In this document: positions 25,181 to 38,100 of the stretch, piece after piece | How the letters are laid out: each line of letters begins with the position of its first letter | How positions within the stretch are numbered: position 1 is the first letter of the stretch | DNA from: Incurvaria masculella | Lineage: Eukaryota; Arthropoda; Insecta; Lepidoptera; Incurvariidae | Length of the DNA: 64,000 nucleotides | Assembly: GCA_946894095.1 (NCBI GenBank) | Contig: OX335645.2 | Location: 20,855,001 to 20,919,000 of the forward strand | Reading direction: 5' to 3' | Translations under genes and position numbers: made by a program | The notes under the pieces: generated by a model | What the model was told of the DNA's origin: nothing | Database searches by the model: none | The model's input: the letters and a program-made list of their open reading frames with translations, nothing else

Positions 25181-27980
25181 ATTGTGAAAACACAACAGAC
25201 TGACAGAGTTACTTTCGCGTAATATTAATATGGATGGACAGATACCTCAGACCATAGAACAGCCGATACAAAGCCCACAGGAAAACGTCCTTGCGGGTCG
25301 ACAGCGTTTCTAGATCGCGACCTCGAATAAAAAGGTGCAAAAATGCACAGAACTTCATGACCCCCATGACCTTCTGGTGCATTGAAAATGACTTCATTTC
25401 ATTAAGGCACTTACAAATCAGAGGAGTTAAAAGAAAGCGAGAACTTCAATACACGAAGAATAGCGTATCTTATGTATGTGGAAACATATTTATTTTTATT
25501 TAATACATTGCAAAGCCTATCTCATAAAATTCTACGACATCTAAAACAGCCGTCTGGATATGACAAATGACTAGATTCTGAACGAAATATGTGAAAACTC
25601 CAAAAAAGGTGTCTACGAAAGGGATAAACATCTACCCACAATTATAATTCTAGCAAAAAAAAAAAGAATGGTACATTTTTAAGCCCTCAAATCGATGTAT
25701 GTTGTATTAGCCTTCTCGCTATATATATTTTTTCGATATCTCTTTTCGTTTTCAAGAAGTTTTAGACTCTTTGAATTTTTTATTTTTATTTTAAAAAAAT
25801 ATTAACATTATACAAATATTTTTGGTGTCTTTTTCATTTATCTCTCTTTATTAATTGAGAACTCTAGCCGGTCGCACTTTTCTGAAGCGATCGAAAAAGC
25901 ATTAAAACATTCTAAAAAGTAAAGTGATATTTCTGTCTTTCCTTTCCCGCTCATTATGTTTTGGAAACTGAATAATGTCGACGTCAAGTTCGTCGGTTAG
26001 GCACACAAACGAGTGTCCGAGTTACGAGAGTTTAATACTACATAAGTAGGGGGTTTTCTCAAGAGGTTTTACTTCAGAGTAAGATGCAAGCAATAATAAT
26101 GCTCTTGTCAAGCCCGAATAAAAGAGAGCGGTGCGCCCCAACGCTCCAGCTAGGCCCCGTTTCACCAAGGTCATGTCGACGTATCCTAACTGAACTACTC
26201 CCGCACGCAATTTGCCACAGCGCACCCCCGCAGCTCTCAATATCGGGCCAACCTAGGAAATTGAGTCCTCTATTCGTGCCTTCAATAATGGCGGGTGTTG
26301 CGCACACCACGAAATCCATTACGCACCGTTGCGAAACACGCAATCAGCGCTCGTTTATTAGGCCCGAGAGCTCGCACCTGCGCGCTAGTCCTCGCGGGTG
26401 AGACCTCCGTCCATTGTGTTGGCGGAGGTGGGTGCCGACCGGCGCTCGCCATTGTAAAACTATCTGATTAAATCTCTAGTGCGCTGTGCGCGCCGCCTAA
26501 TCGACTATCACCGCTAATTGCGGAGCCCCCCCATCCCCCCGTACCTCCCCACGGGGCAGCCCCCCCCCCTCCCTCTGCCCCCCCCCCCCTCCCCCGCCGC
26601 TTACTGGAGCTCTAATTAGATAAGTTTGCAACTCGACTCGCACCCGCCGGTAAACATTAATCTTTTTAATTAAACATTTTTTTCGACAGGCGCCATGATC
26701 GAGTAGCGCAAGGTTGCCTACTTCGAAACTACATTTACGTAGATTAATTAATTTAATTATCATTTATTATTGAGAATGTCTTACCCGACAGTGGATATAA
26801 ATAACCCTACGAAGCCAAAGTGCAACTCCGCCATCGACTGTTCGGCAAAATCGCATAAATTTCGCTCCTAACAAGAGACTTCAACGCGCGCAGTTTCCCG
26901 TCGAGTGCGGACTAGTGGGCGACATCATTAAAACAACCGAATGTGAGTTAAACTGCCTCGCGCCATTTTATTTATAGTCGACGCTCGCCTTAACATAAAT
27001 CAGAGTGACAACTTGCCATTGTCCATCTCTTCGCCTGATTATTTAAATAAATAAATAGGTGGCACCGCCGTTGCCGAGTCGATCTTATCTTCCTATCTCT
27101 ACTTCAGCGGAACATTTCTTCTGATTTTAAACCTTATTTTGTCTTATTATAGGAGTTGAAATCGTAGGCGGACGAACTTTTCACCGTAACCATCAGAGTT
27201 AATCTTTATTCATGTGATTGTAAACCGTGTGCGCGAGGAACAGGGAAGGAATACGCGTGTAACAGGCTGTTGCGAAGTGGAGAGGTGGGAGAGTGTAGAG
27301 ATGGCAGATACGCGAAGGTTCGGGACGCGGTCAGTGCAATATAGCACATCAGAGCTGCGATGGTACACCCATTCTATGCGCCGAGACATTCAGCTTTGTG
27401 GTGAAATGACATATGCCTGGAAATGTAATTTTCATGTACGCCATAATTTATTCTTTAGTTTACGACATGCCGGTGTCCATATACATTATTATGTAATTTC
27501 ATTTTCCATTAAAACAAAATGAAATATCAACTATTTCAAATATTTGGTTTCAAACTTTGGTTGAAAGTGGCAAAGGCGTTAAAACCTTAATTTTTAGTTA
27601 ACTTTAATCAATTTTCTCGATTCAGCCTGATTTAATATGCAGGTCGAATTTTTCCAGGGTGCTTTTGTAGCCAAATCCGAAGCTAAGAAATAACGAAAAA
27701 CACTTAAAGGAGTCTCGAGGCCGATTTTGATAAAAACTAAAACCGATTTTTTTTCTATTTGGGAATCGAAATTGACCTGTATTATTGCACCAGCCAATCG
27801 TGTAGCTTATACGGCACAAAATCTGTGAAGTAATGTTATACGTCAAACTAAAGGAAAGTGTTGATTCTTATTCATAAACATTCATAAAAAAGTTTGAATT
27901 GATGCGTCAGATATTTACCGTTATAGGTTTCAAATATAGCTAGACCATCAATGCATCTTTAAAATTTTCGAAATCCCAAA
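25181..27980. other. Unique stretch between family-H repeat and the 28-kb hammerhead-like element
   Basis: Apart from the poly-C patch, nothing recognised. Open frames of up to 105 codons (26084-26401) have no similarity I can name. Confidence 0.4.
26515..26605. other. Poly-C patch
   Basis: Several runs of 8-12 C within 26525-26600, flanked by CTAATTGCGG and CTCTAATTAG. Strand-asymmetric; possible structure former. Confidence 0.5.
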
Positions 27981-27990
27981 ATAAGTAGTA

Positions 27991-28129
27991 ATGTACGGCG
28001 CGGCGGATGCCTCCTTGACAACGGGCTGAATGATTAGCTCGAAACGTCGGAGAATATCTCTACCTGCCGCGTGAAAAGCCGTAACATTTTTCAAACATGT
28101 CTAACGACCGCGGTAACCTCAAAAGTATC
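27991..28129 (+). mobile_element. 139-bp hammerhead-like element flanked by 10-bp direct repeats
   Basis: The 10-bp ATAAGTAGTA occurs at 27981-27990 and 28130-28139. Between them lies a structured segment with outer pairing of ACGGC GCGGCGG (27995-28006) to CC-t-GCCGC ... GCCGT (28063-28082), enclosing a hammerhead-like core. Size and layout parallel the insertion at 46456, although the sequences are not otherwise alike. It is more diverged, so its age or activity is unclear. Confidence 0.45.
28011..28052 (+). ncRNA. Degenerate hammerhead-like motif
   Basis: Stem I CTCC (28011-28014) pairs with GGAG (28049-28052). The core reads TTGACAA (28015-28021), two transitions from CTGACGA. Stem II is GGGCT/AGCTC (28023-28027, 28036-28040) with an 8-nt loop. 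GAAA is at 28041-28044, palindromic ACGT forms stem III, and GTC ends at 28048. As in the 46.5-kb motif, one extra pyrimidine precedes stem II. The core substitutions would be expected to abolish or weaken cleavage, so this is probably a relic. Confidence 0.4.
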
Positions 28130-28774
28130 ATAAGTAGTAGTATTTTTTTAAAATAATGAATATAGTTTAATTTACGCCCTTTTCGAACTGAACTTTTCGC
28201 TCTTAAATCAATTGAAGTTCCAGCAAGTACGGATCACACAATAAGCACAGGTGGAAAACACAAATATCTTTATTTTTTAGATTCCGGGTGCTGTAAAATA
28301 AAAACAGAACAGAGCATCGTGCAAGCTAGTCCGAAGGTACCTATTGCATGCGAGCCGTAATTAGTTCCCGGGCGCGGCGGCGGGGGTGGGTGGGGTGGTG
28401 AGGGCGGTGTGCGGGGAGGGGCGCCGGAGCTTATTTTGTTTTTCCTGGATAATTTTTAATTAAAACGCTTGATTAAAATGAAAGTTTGTGCAAGTTGCGA
28501 TCCAGCGATGGGGGAATGGGCTCACCGGTTTAATCCGGAGTGTACATACGATATGAATCACGTTAATGTCCAGCCCACTGTATTGTCATCCTAGAAGATT
28601 GCTCTGTTGATAATGTGATACTTTCTTTCTCAAGTTGCGTCTTTTTCACACAACAAAATTTTTAATTTTATCCTAGATATAATTTCTGGCAGGTCAGTAG
28701 GAGTCATATATGTACATGAATGTCTCGTGTTAGGTACTTACATAGAAAGGTAAACGATTTGCCGTTAATAAGAT

Positions 28775-28875
28775 AACGACGGGAATGGAGGCCAGGACCT
28801 TCCGTTTTTGAGCACTGTTACATTGAGCTGGATCGAAAATACGGACAATGTTTCTTTACCGCTAACTTCACGGGA
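28775..28875 (-). mobile_element. Family-A SINE fragment
   Basis: Central body only: CCAGGACCTTCCGTTTTTGA ... CTGGATCGAAAATACGGACA. Confidence 0.55.
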
Positions 28876-29743
28876 AGCAAAGCAATGGGCCTATTTTTTT
28901 TTAAGTACTGTAACCAAGACAGCACACTTCTATTGTCTTCACGTTATTTTCATGTATCGCATCTGTCCTTTATACATTTTCTGACGTTCTTATAGCGCTC
29001 GAGCGAAGTATGTAAATCTATTTATAATATTATATTTCAATGTTTCTGGTTAATTATCTCTCGCAAGTCTTGGGGCGATATTTAGACAAATTATCGCGTT
29101 AATTATGATTAAAGCTTCTTGACGCAACTATAGAGCAAGAGCTGACTGATATCCTCCAATCACGTGACGTCATATAATACTTATCAGGGCGTGTAGGTCG
29201 TACTACGAGCAGGGTTCTAGGTTATCAATTAGAAACAAAAACACATCACAACGTTAGTGTTAGAACCATTGAAATATAATAGGAAAGACACGCAAAGTCA
29301 ACTGACGGATCTGACCGAAAAATGTCCAAGCATTTTTACTGAAATTTCCTATTTTACCAAATCGTCATGCAGCTCCAAAATAATGATTTAAAATAATATG
29401 AAAAAGATAAGGTATGTGCCCAAGAATCAATATGTCAGTACTTAATTACCAAAATAAACGGTATTTGTCTAAATCATTAAGCTCGTTCACCTCACAATAT
29501 CCAAATGCGCAGGTCACCATGGCTTCAACCCGATCTTCATTTAAGGAAAACTAATAATAATAAAGAATTCGTAACACAACGGTGCTTAAGAAGTTTTCAC
29601 TTCAAACGAAATGAAAGGCATGAATGATAGGTATGACACTTTGTTACAGACATTCGTAACGTAGGAGCATGTTTTATTTAAGGCTCACCTACTCTGCACT
29701 GGGCTAGGCCCGTCTCGCAGAGGGGTGAAACAATTCTGCATGA

Positions 29744-29877
29744 CAGTCGTTTACTTTTAACACTGAGAGGAGAAACAGTTCCTAATGTCCTCTTTACTAT
29801 GCTTGGCGTCAATACAACGGAAAAAGATCTCGAATTTCTCTCTATTTCCAGTGTATAGGTTTCAAAGTAAACGACTG
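29744..29877. mobile_element. Short TIR element, ends CAGTCGTTTACTTT
   Basis: 134 bp; CAGTCGTTTACTTT at the left and AAAGTAAACGACTG at the right. Related in its ends to the insertion at 8441-8921. Confidence 0.6.
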
Positions 29878-30720
29878 TACGCTTATATCGAAGTTTGAAA
29901 TGAAATGAAATGGAAGTAAAAAGTAAACTTTTGGTTAATGCTGTTGTGTATAATTAATAATAATTATAATAATAACGTTTATTGCACGATAAAGTGTACA
30001 AAAGGTAGAGCTTAATAATTGCGTAAGCAGAAATCTATGGGAGGGTTGTGGAGCAGGCGTGGGTATTAGGAGTGGACCGGAATCTGCGAGGAGGCGCAGG
30101 AAAGACATAGAGAGCTGTTTTTGAAAAAAAAAAATTTTTTTTACTTTCAAATGCTTCATTATTTACATGTGGTTGCTAACTTAGTTCCATGTCTTTGCAA
30201 ACAATTTCTTATCTTTAGACAATGCATGGGCTAAATCCTGGTATTGTTTTTTATTCATAGCAAGTGTACGTTTAAGTCGATAATAAATACATAGTGGTCG
30301 AATGTCACGATTAGGATCCCAGTTATAAATCATGTGTCGGTGATGTAACTCGCGAGTGTCAGCTCCTGCGCTACGCCACCGGAGTGAGTAGACATGGCGC
30401 TAATTAATTTTATGCGACGTTTCACTTCAACGACTTCCATAATGAATAAGTTGCGCCGCCGACTGTCGTGTCGTGCGCTGTGCTGCACGTGTGTAGGTAC
30501 TGGGTACGGTGCTCCGCACGTCACTGTGCACCGTACGCGTATGTGTATAGTGGGGTTAATCTTGTAATTCACATTCGCCGGTGATTCACAAACACGTGTG
30601 ACTGGACGCCCTTAAACATTATGATACAAATCTTTAGAGGCTTATATCGTGGATATAAAATAAGTGAAAAAAAAAATCAAAACGTACCGATATACCTCTC
30701 AGTTGATTTATTTAATGAAA

Positions 30721-30763
30721 TATTTTTCTGAAATTGATTTAATTCATTTCAGAAAAAAAAATC
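30721..30763. repeat. Short AT-rich hairpin
   Basis: ATTTTTCTGAAAT and ATTTCAGAAAAAAAAAT flank an 11-nt loop. No other signal around it. Confidence 0.4.
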
Positions 30764-31794
30764 TTAATATGACTGAGGAAACAGGCGCGAGCCATTGCAT
30801 GTATATAAATGTGAAGGCAGCACTCGGCACGTCACTATAACGCCTGTATGACTATTCGGTCGAGTGCTAATTAATTAGCAATACTTTGTTATATCCACGA
30901 ATTTACAATAGCGCGAACTAAAAATCAAAAACTTTAATTTTGAAAAAATTTCAAGCTCCGCGTCAACATTGTTTAACAGACTCGTCTAAAGAAGAGACAC
31001 GATCTATGTATGTGCCTGGATTTAATTTTAAATAATATTGAATTAAAGTTCCTTTAATCTCACCTACGGAGACACCTACGTAATATACCATATTTTTTTA
31101 AATAGAATAATTATGTGCGCCTAAATAGTTATGGTTTAATCCAAAATGATTAAGATATATTGTTGATGTGCATAATGTATGTGTGTTATATTGGAAAAAT
31201 AAATAAAAATAAACATATTGGGCGAAATTGACCGTACAAAATAACTTGATATAATTTAGGTGTTTTTGTACATGCGCGTGAAAAAACCTTGGCAATCAGT
31301 ATGATGTAAATTTTAACGGCTAAGCTGACAAACCAATTTCTTCTACCGAGTGTTCCGTCACGAAACAATGCAATTATAGGGGTGCAGAACAATGCTATTG
31401 AGGGTTGCTGGTGAGAGTCCCATATTTGTTACATGTTATAAGCAAACTTTAAGTTTTTATTCAGCAAACAATAATTAAAAGATACAAGATTTATATTTGA
31501 TGCATTAAAAGACGCAAACAAAATTCAGTTTTTATTCAGCAATTATAATTGAAGGACACAATCATGGTCATTGAATTCTTTTGCTTTGACGTCTACATCA
31601 AATGAAGAGGCAATAAGCGTTCAAGCTACGCCTTTGCATTCATCCAAATTTATATATACATTGATTTATACCAGTATAATCGCTCAACAATCAAACATTC
31701 TAACTTAACAGACGGACGCTTATGTCGAACATATTCCCTCGAAAACTTACTTTACACGTATTACACTATTATGTGGTACCGCCGAGGCTTTTAG

Positions 31795-31920
31795 AATGAT
31801 GAGGTAGCGGGGCCGGAGTCGCTGGAGGTGCGGGGTGCGGGGCGAGCGGGCAGCCAGCACCTCGCCCCCCCCGCACTCCGCACTCCGCACCTCGCACCCC
31901 GCACCCCGCAGCGGCGCCAG
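31795..31920. other. GC-rich imperfect inverted repeat
   Basis: GGTGCGGGGTGCGGGGCGAG (31827-31846) is roughly inverse to CTCGCACCCCGCACCCCGCA (31890-31911), with CTCCGCA repeats between. Confidence 0.5.
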
Positions 31921-33530
31921 TGATTGAAATTAATAAGTAAAGTTGTGCGAGATGGCCGGGTGCGATTACGATGTCGCGGTAAAACTTGCGAGCGTACGAC
32001 AAGGTGGACAAAACTTACGACGCATTTGCTTATTGGAATAATGATGAATTCAAAGTGCACAGAAAACCGCTACATGTTTTTGTCTATATTAATTTTTTTT
32101 GGCAATATTGTTAAAAGTTGTGTGAAGTGGTCGTTTGCAGCCAACATATATGCTTGTTATATTATGTGTGTTGAGACTTATACCAGTTAAGGTTCGTGGC
32201 GCCGGTTGAGACAATTTCACAATTTTCGTTCCCAAACGACGGCGTGGCATCGCCCGCCCGGGAAATTATTTCGTTTTAGCTTAGCGTTCTTTCTGACTTT
32301 TGATCGGCTCCTAAGCGTCGTAGCGTTATTTTAAATATACTATATCCTACCTCAAGAATTGATATATCAAATGCAAAAATAATTGGCACATCATATTCAT
32401 AATATTAGCATTGATTAGATACAATTATATCAACATTGTTAAATCGCTTGTTTGTTAAAACCGACGATTAGTTATCTATAGTTAGTTATATCTGTAATGC
32501 TTTACATATGTGCATGCATACCATCACGACACTTCCCCAAAGGGGTAGGCACAGATGATAGAGCTACATTCAGTTAGATCACAGCATACTTCTTTGGCTT
32601 CCTTTAATGACATTACATCTCTCCATACATCATACGTACCTGACCTATACGAAGAACTTGGTAAATCTGGTTCGTTCTGCTCGGCCGCCCGGGCACGACA
32701 ATGCCACTCATTTCCGCTCTATAAATCTGTTTCGTCATTCCTTCATCAGTAATTAGCTCTACATGTCCAATCCTTCAACATATTCTCAATTCACGTCAAT
32801 ACTATCTATGGTATTATGTTCTTTCAGTTACCAATGCTCTGAAACACTTGTTTTTTAGCCGTGCTCGTAAAAGGGTGGCACTGGCGTGACACCTATTCCT
32901 TCGGTAATGCTATGTATAGGACTAATATCGCTTGATACACAAATCGAATCTTCATGCATAAGTGTATTCACCTGCCCACCGTTGTAACTCCATGCGTAAT
33001 CCCTCATTTAAGGTGGCCCATCCTGCTCAACTCACCATACAAACAGAGAAAGAAGATCACGCGCATAGTTCTTGTCAGAGATCCCAAATTTTGCTCAAAA
33101 TAGTTTTATTTGATCGAACTAGATGTCTGATGACCGTTACCATTGTAAAATTGTGTTTGGTTTCTAATTTATAAGGTCCGAAAGTTCGTTTTTTTTTGCG
33201 CGTTTTATACAATATCTTTGAAGGTGGATTACGCAATGTTAAAGTAAGAACATCTTAAAAAGATTAGTCATCAGACATAGCTTATTTAATCAAGATTTAT
33301 AATCTATTTGGTTTTTGTTAGATTTTTGACTACAGCGGACATGTTTTTTGTGGACATGTTGCATCTTCCTCATCACGGAGCCTGTCATTTTCTTTGAAAC
33401 AGATTATGTCCCAGAGCGCAACAGCACGATTTTGTACCGTGCCCGCGAATGAGATAGTGCCGCCGGGTTGGGCCGCCTTAATGTCATTTTAGTAACAATC
33501 TTCTGTACCTGTAATATTAAAAAAACAACT
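31921..33530. other. Unique stretch without recognised features
   Basis: Mixed-composition sequence; short open frames only, none resembling a known protein. Confidence 0.4.
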
Positions 33531-33532
33531 CC

Positions 33533-33600
33533 AATTTTTAGGGTTCCGTACCCAAAGGGTGCAAACGGAACCCGGTTTTTCCGCACTTGGCCGGTTTTTC
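33533..33600 (-). mobile_element. Family-B repeat, ends only
   Basis: TTTTTAGGGTTCCGTACCCA and GCACTTGGCCGGTTTTTCCG are joined directly, the middle deleted. Confidence 0.55.
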
Positions 33601-34664
33601 CGTCTACGGCGGTGTCCGTTAACTGAATGGCTACACATGTATCGAGGACATTATATTCCTATATTTCGCAACATATTTGAGATGTCTCAAGAACTTTAAT
33701 TAGGTGCAATTAAAGCCTCCTCGTATTTATCGAAAGATTGTTATCGCGTTCCTCACGGGCTCGAATACTGACAGCTCCACTCCTAATTGGCAGTTTCGCT
33801 GTCGCATAGCCGATACCTTAATTACAAGGATTGCTTCACAGTCACAGCAGGTGTGCCGCGGCGAGACAGCGGGGTGATCTATTGACAAACTGAGTAACAC
33901 TGTCATCTTATGACCAGTCTTTTTTTATTTATGGCATTAGATGCAATACTCTTTCACTGATTTTAATCTAGATGTGCTTAGGATAGCTGGCCTAGTTATA
34001 GTTTCGTTCGTATGATATGTGGGTCTAAAATGTACGTCAGCCCAGCGTGTATTTCATATATATCATAGTATGCCTATTTAGGATTGACGCGGTTCTCTGG
34101 GATATACGAAGCGCATGCGGTGTCTACTGTTGATAATGAAATATGCTGACTCTATGGAATTAAGACCGTTTTTAAACGCCCTCCTGCGTGGGGGGTACCA
34201 TATATGTACATTTATTTTTAGGGTCCCGTCGCAAAAAGCGAAAAAAGGTGTTTGCCGGTCACTAGTATTTTTTCCGAATCGTTCTCCTATTCTGAAAAAT
34301 ACCAATACTAATCTAGCAACTAATTACTTTTGCTTTGAGCGTCATACTTTTTGAAAAAAATCTAGATTTGTAAAGCGCTAATGTTATATGAAATTGCAAA
34401 ATAAGGGCGAATTTTTTCCATGTCCAGCAGTGACGGAACCCTCGGCACGTGAACACGCTCACGTTTGACCGGTTTTTTTTGTTCATTTACGCTTGGTGGT
34501 GGCTAAATTGAATGTCAAATGTTTATCAATCAAATAAATTCTACGAAAAGCGTAGAGCGTCTACGACGTAGCCCAACACTTTTTGTGGTGCTAATGAATT
34601 ATTATTTTTTACAATTCAAGATTGAAACATAAAGTTCTAAACCTGTACAGGGGCTGTACAGCAG

Positions 34665-34735
34665 CCCGCCGCGTCCCCCGCTCCCCCCTCCCCCCTCCCC
34701 CCCCCAGCCCGCGCCCGCCTACCTCCCGTAACATC
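34665..34735. other. Poly-C patch
   Basis: CCCCCGCTCCCCCCTCCC and a run of nine C near 34700. Similar to the patch at 26515. Confidence 0.5.
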
Positions 34736-35160
34736 TCGACACACCCGCCCTAATGATCTCGCGTTTCTTAAGAGGTTTTAAATTATGTTCTTTGGAACAA
34801 TCTTAAGTATGTTTGCGTAGACGGCGCTCGTTAAGGGGATGTGCGCTTAATGAATAAAATAACATGTCGAGATAGCTTCGTCTCACATTAATGAGGACGC
34901 GTTGAACATGCACGATTCCGCTAACAACGGCGAAGACTTTCTCTGGGCCCGGGGGACCTGCTCAATTGAGATATGTTCATAGAAATTGCCGAGTGATGCT
35001 CCTCTTCAACGTCGTAACAATAGACTCACTTATGTTTACTTGCCCTCTTCAGAATTCATTGAAAGTTAAATTCTGCAAAAAAAAATATTTTATCAATTAT
35101 AATAATGTAATCGTGAACGAGTTTACAGTAGATTTTAATAATATGAATAATATAATCTCA

Positions 35161-35215
35161 ATTTTATCGGTTTTCTCTACCAACGCAGGCAGTTGGTAGA
35201 GAAAAACGATAAAAT
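35161..35215. repeat. Compact hairpin, 24-bp arms with 7-nt loop
   Basis: Arms 35161-35184 and 35192-35215 pair at 23 of 24 positions (one G-A mismatch), loop GCAGGCA. Weaker complementarity extends about 10 bp outward. Stands alone, without a repeat family elsewhere in the window. Could be a small structured RNA precursor, a terminal-type hairpin or a relic foldback; the stem is short for an animal pre-miRNA. Confidence 0.5.
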
Positions 35216-35479
35216 TATAATCATGTAATATGTAGGTGTATCAAACCGCCCTCTCCTACAATGTTTTACTCTTTTTACCGCACACATTTGTAATATTTAG
35301 TTTTCTCACAAATTCGTTTTACGTGTCATTTATTTGTGTCCCTTTTTTTGTACCAGAAACAAAAAAATATGCTAATATGTTAAGTATTTAAGACATATAA
35401 CATTTATTTAGGTTAAGTTTGTTAACACTGTTAAACTTTTTTATAAAATTAAGCTAATTATATTTTCACTTCATTTTAT

Positions 35480-35715
35480 GCTGGCAAACACGAAGCAGCG
35501 TCACCTAAACTGCAATGTTTAAAGATAGTTATAGTAGGGATTCGTCTGAAAACCAGCTTCGTAGTTTTCTGCGAGACAGCTGAGATTGATCCCATTTGTC
35601 ACAAATTGAAGATACCTACAAGAGAATGCAATGTTTAAGTGTTTTTAATATAGTTTAATTTGTTTTATGTTCATTACTCTATTGTACTTATGTGTTGTGG
35701 CAAATAAAATGTCTT
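35480..35715 (+). other. LINE-like or transcript-like 3' end
   Basis: Ends TTATGTGTTGTGGCAAATAAAATG, resembling LINE 3' termini in insects and also an ordinary poly-A site. No coding part is attached. Confidence 0.3.
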
Positions 35716-37720
35716 ATGTCTTAAAAAGAGGAACGCTTTTATAGATAAAAAAAATAGATTTTAATAATTAATTATATTACTTACTTCTATTACTAATTCG
35801 TTAATTATTGTTTTAGCTGTTAAGTTTCCAAATAAATATCAAAAAACATGACACGCATAAAAAAATTGGAGAAAAATTTTGCTTCATACTCGGAACTATG
35901 TTTTTCATTAAATATTTTAAAAAAAACTATCCAATCTCTTCTTGTTTATTACGATTCGGATTGGCCATCCATCACATATTACATGACGTTTATCCGCCTA
36001 TCTAGAAATTAAGCTTATGTATGAAAGGAAATAGACGTACACGTCTGAAAACTTTTGCTAACGTAAACATAAATTAAGGAAACGTAGAAATCTTTCACGT
36101 ATAAAGCCTCACGCATATTTGCTTTCATACCAACCGTTACTCAACCGTGGTTCTAATTATCCGAGTGCCTACCTGAAGGCACCCTCGCCCCGCCGAACTT
36201 GCGGAAACTTCCTGAAAAACTGATTCAATACCGTAATGTGTATCAATTTCGTTCCGCTGCCGATTCGCAAAGTCAACCAGACGGCGCGCCACTCCCGAGA
36301 GGATAATTTTCTTACGCTTCAAAGGAGGCTAATGTAAAAGTTAGCAGAATACGCCTAATGTATGTGAACCTTATCTGATTACTTAAGGTTGTCGGAAACA
36401 CAGGTGTTATGGTTACCAATCATTTTTTTTTTTTCAATCTTTTTGTTGGTTAAATTTAGACCTTCTCTGTTACATATTTATCATGTCAATTTTTTTTCTG
36501 GGAATGCTGGGCTAGCTTTGAAACTTGAAAGTACTTTTTGAATGAAAGAGTTTTTTAAACTTTTGTCAATCGCATGGGACTGATGACTTTTGACTGGCAG
36601 ACGAATGCGAGACATATGATTGCATTGTTATCTAGTTACAGGTCTGTTTAGGTCAAACATAAATCGTACTTATTACTTGCAAGCACGTTTGCACAAGTGA
36701 TTTCGTATTTATGTAGCTAACCATATAATTCAGATTGTTATGAGGCAATTTGTAAATACCGCTTATATTTGCTGAAATGCAATTTAAAAATCGTTAATTT
36801 ATCTTTTCTACGTCATATTTTTGTTAATGAGTAAGTAATCACTTAATGCTTCTTTAAGTCCACTTTCATCAGGTCGTAATATTCATTTTCAAAGCTTTAT
36901 GACTTATTGAATGTTTCCTTAGAGCATGCGATTCTACGTATACGTTATGACAGACACTAACGTAAGCAAATACTAAATCATGTCATGACAGCGAAATGGA
37001 CAAAACACCATTTCTAGGAGATATTATAAAATTCTTAAAAGAGATCGCATTCAGTATTATACTATAATTGACTATATTTTATCAGACGAGGTTCAATCAC
37101 AGGTTCGATGCCCTTCGGTCTCCAGAGCGTACAGACCTCATTTGGCGGTATTAACGACTGCGCCATAACCTTAACGCAATACACGGAGTGATGCTAGGAG
37201 TTAATTAATTCGGCTCGTGTGTCGATGCGAGCCGAGCCTCGCCCCGCACCCCCCGACGGTTCCCACTCTAATTGGAAGCGTTCTTTCACTCGCGCTAATG
37301 AAATCGTATTTGCGTGCTGCGATTGAAACGAATTTCGTCGTTTATATCTTTGACTTGTTAGCTTTGAATTCCGTTTGGCGATAATTTGCAATGCCGAGCC
37401 GATCGGAGCACATTAAGTTCGACTATCTCCGGCGGCGTGTGAGTAAACTTTTCCAATTTCCCAGTAACGTTCGCTAATTAATTTCTCGTTACGGCGGCGC
37501 GGCGGGGCGGCGAGGCCGTTTTCCACATTTAAGCTTTTTCTACTTTGAATGAAAGTCGAAAAAAGTATTCAAAGTGAAATCCAAAGAAGCGAATGTATCA
37601 AAAGTTTCCTTGAATATGATAAAATTTAGAATAATTTATATTTCAAACTCGCAGTCCAAGACATGGGACTTTTTATTACACATAGCTTGTGGAATCCGAG
37701 GAAAACATGCCCGCTGCCAT
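35716..37720. other. Unique AT-rich stretch
   Basis: No repeats or genes seen except small GC patches at 37215-37260 and 37490-37520 next to TTAATTAATT and CTAATTAATT motifs. Confidence 0.4.
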
Positions 37721-37724
37721 CACG

Positions 37725-38100
37725 TTTTTTTTTATTTCAACATAAATTACTAACACCATAGCCAACATCATGATATTAGCCCGACACACCGCGTTCCGTA
37801 AGGAATGAGGTGACTTTCCAGTAAAGTACCTTTACGAGCACTGCAATAGATGAAAAACACATACAAGTTTTCTTTGCTGCGTCGATCATCTCTTCATCCA
37901 ATGCGATGATACCAATCCATCATCTAGTACGGGAAGGGGACTTACAGTTTACATGGACTCCTAAGTGTGGACCAGCTCTTTAGTCGTAACGAAATGCACT
38001 CAGAGAGAGAAAGAAAGTGGTGAATAAACGAGGCGAGCATCGAACACATGACCTCTGGCTTGATAAGCGAAGCCTCGCGCCCCTAAGCTACTTAACGATC
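37725..38100 (-). mobile_element. Family-A SINE with the clearest tRNA-like head
   Basis: T run at about 37726, diverged body, then a head at 38040-38097. In reverse complement it reads TAGCTTAGGGGCGCG (A box) and TGTTCGATGCTCGCC (B box). This supports RNA polymerase III transcription from a tRNA-derived promoter. Confidence 0.65.

Larger units (their letters stand above)
28880..31790. other. Mostly unique stretch
   Basis: Apart from the TIR element at 29744 and the hairpin at 30721, nothing recognised. Confidence 0.4.

Noticed and set aside
38060..38097. Possible genuine tRNA gene
   Set aside because: A and B boxes are present but no cloverleaf can be drawn; it is the head of a SINE joined to its body.
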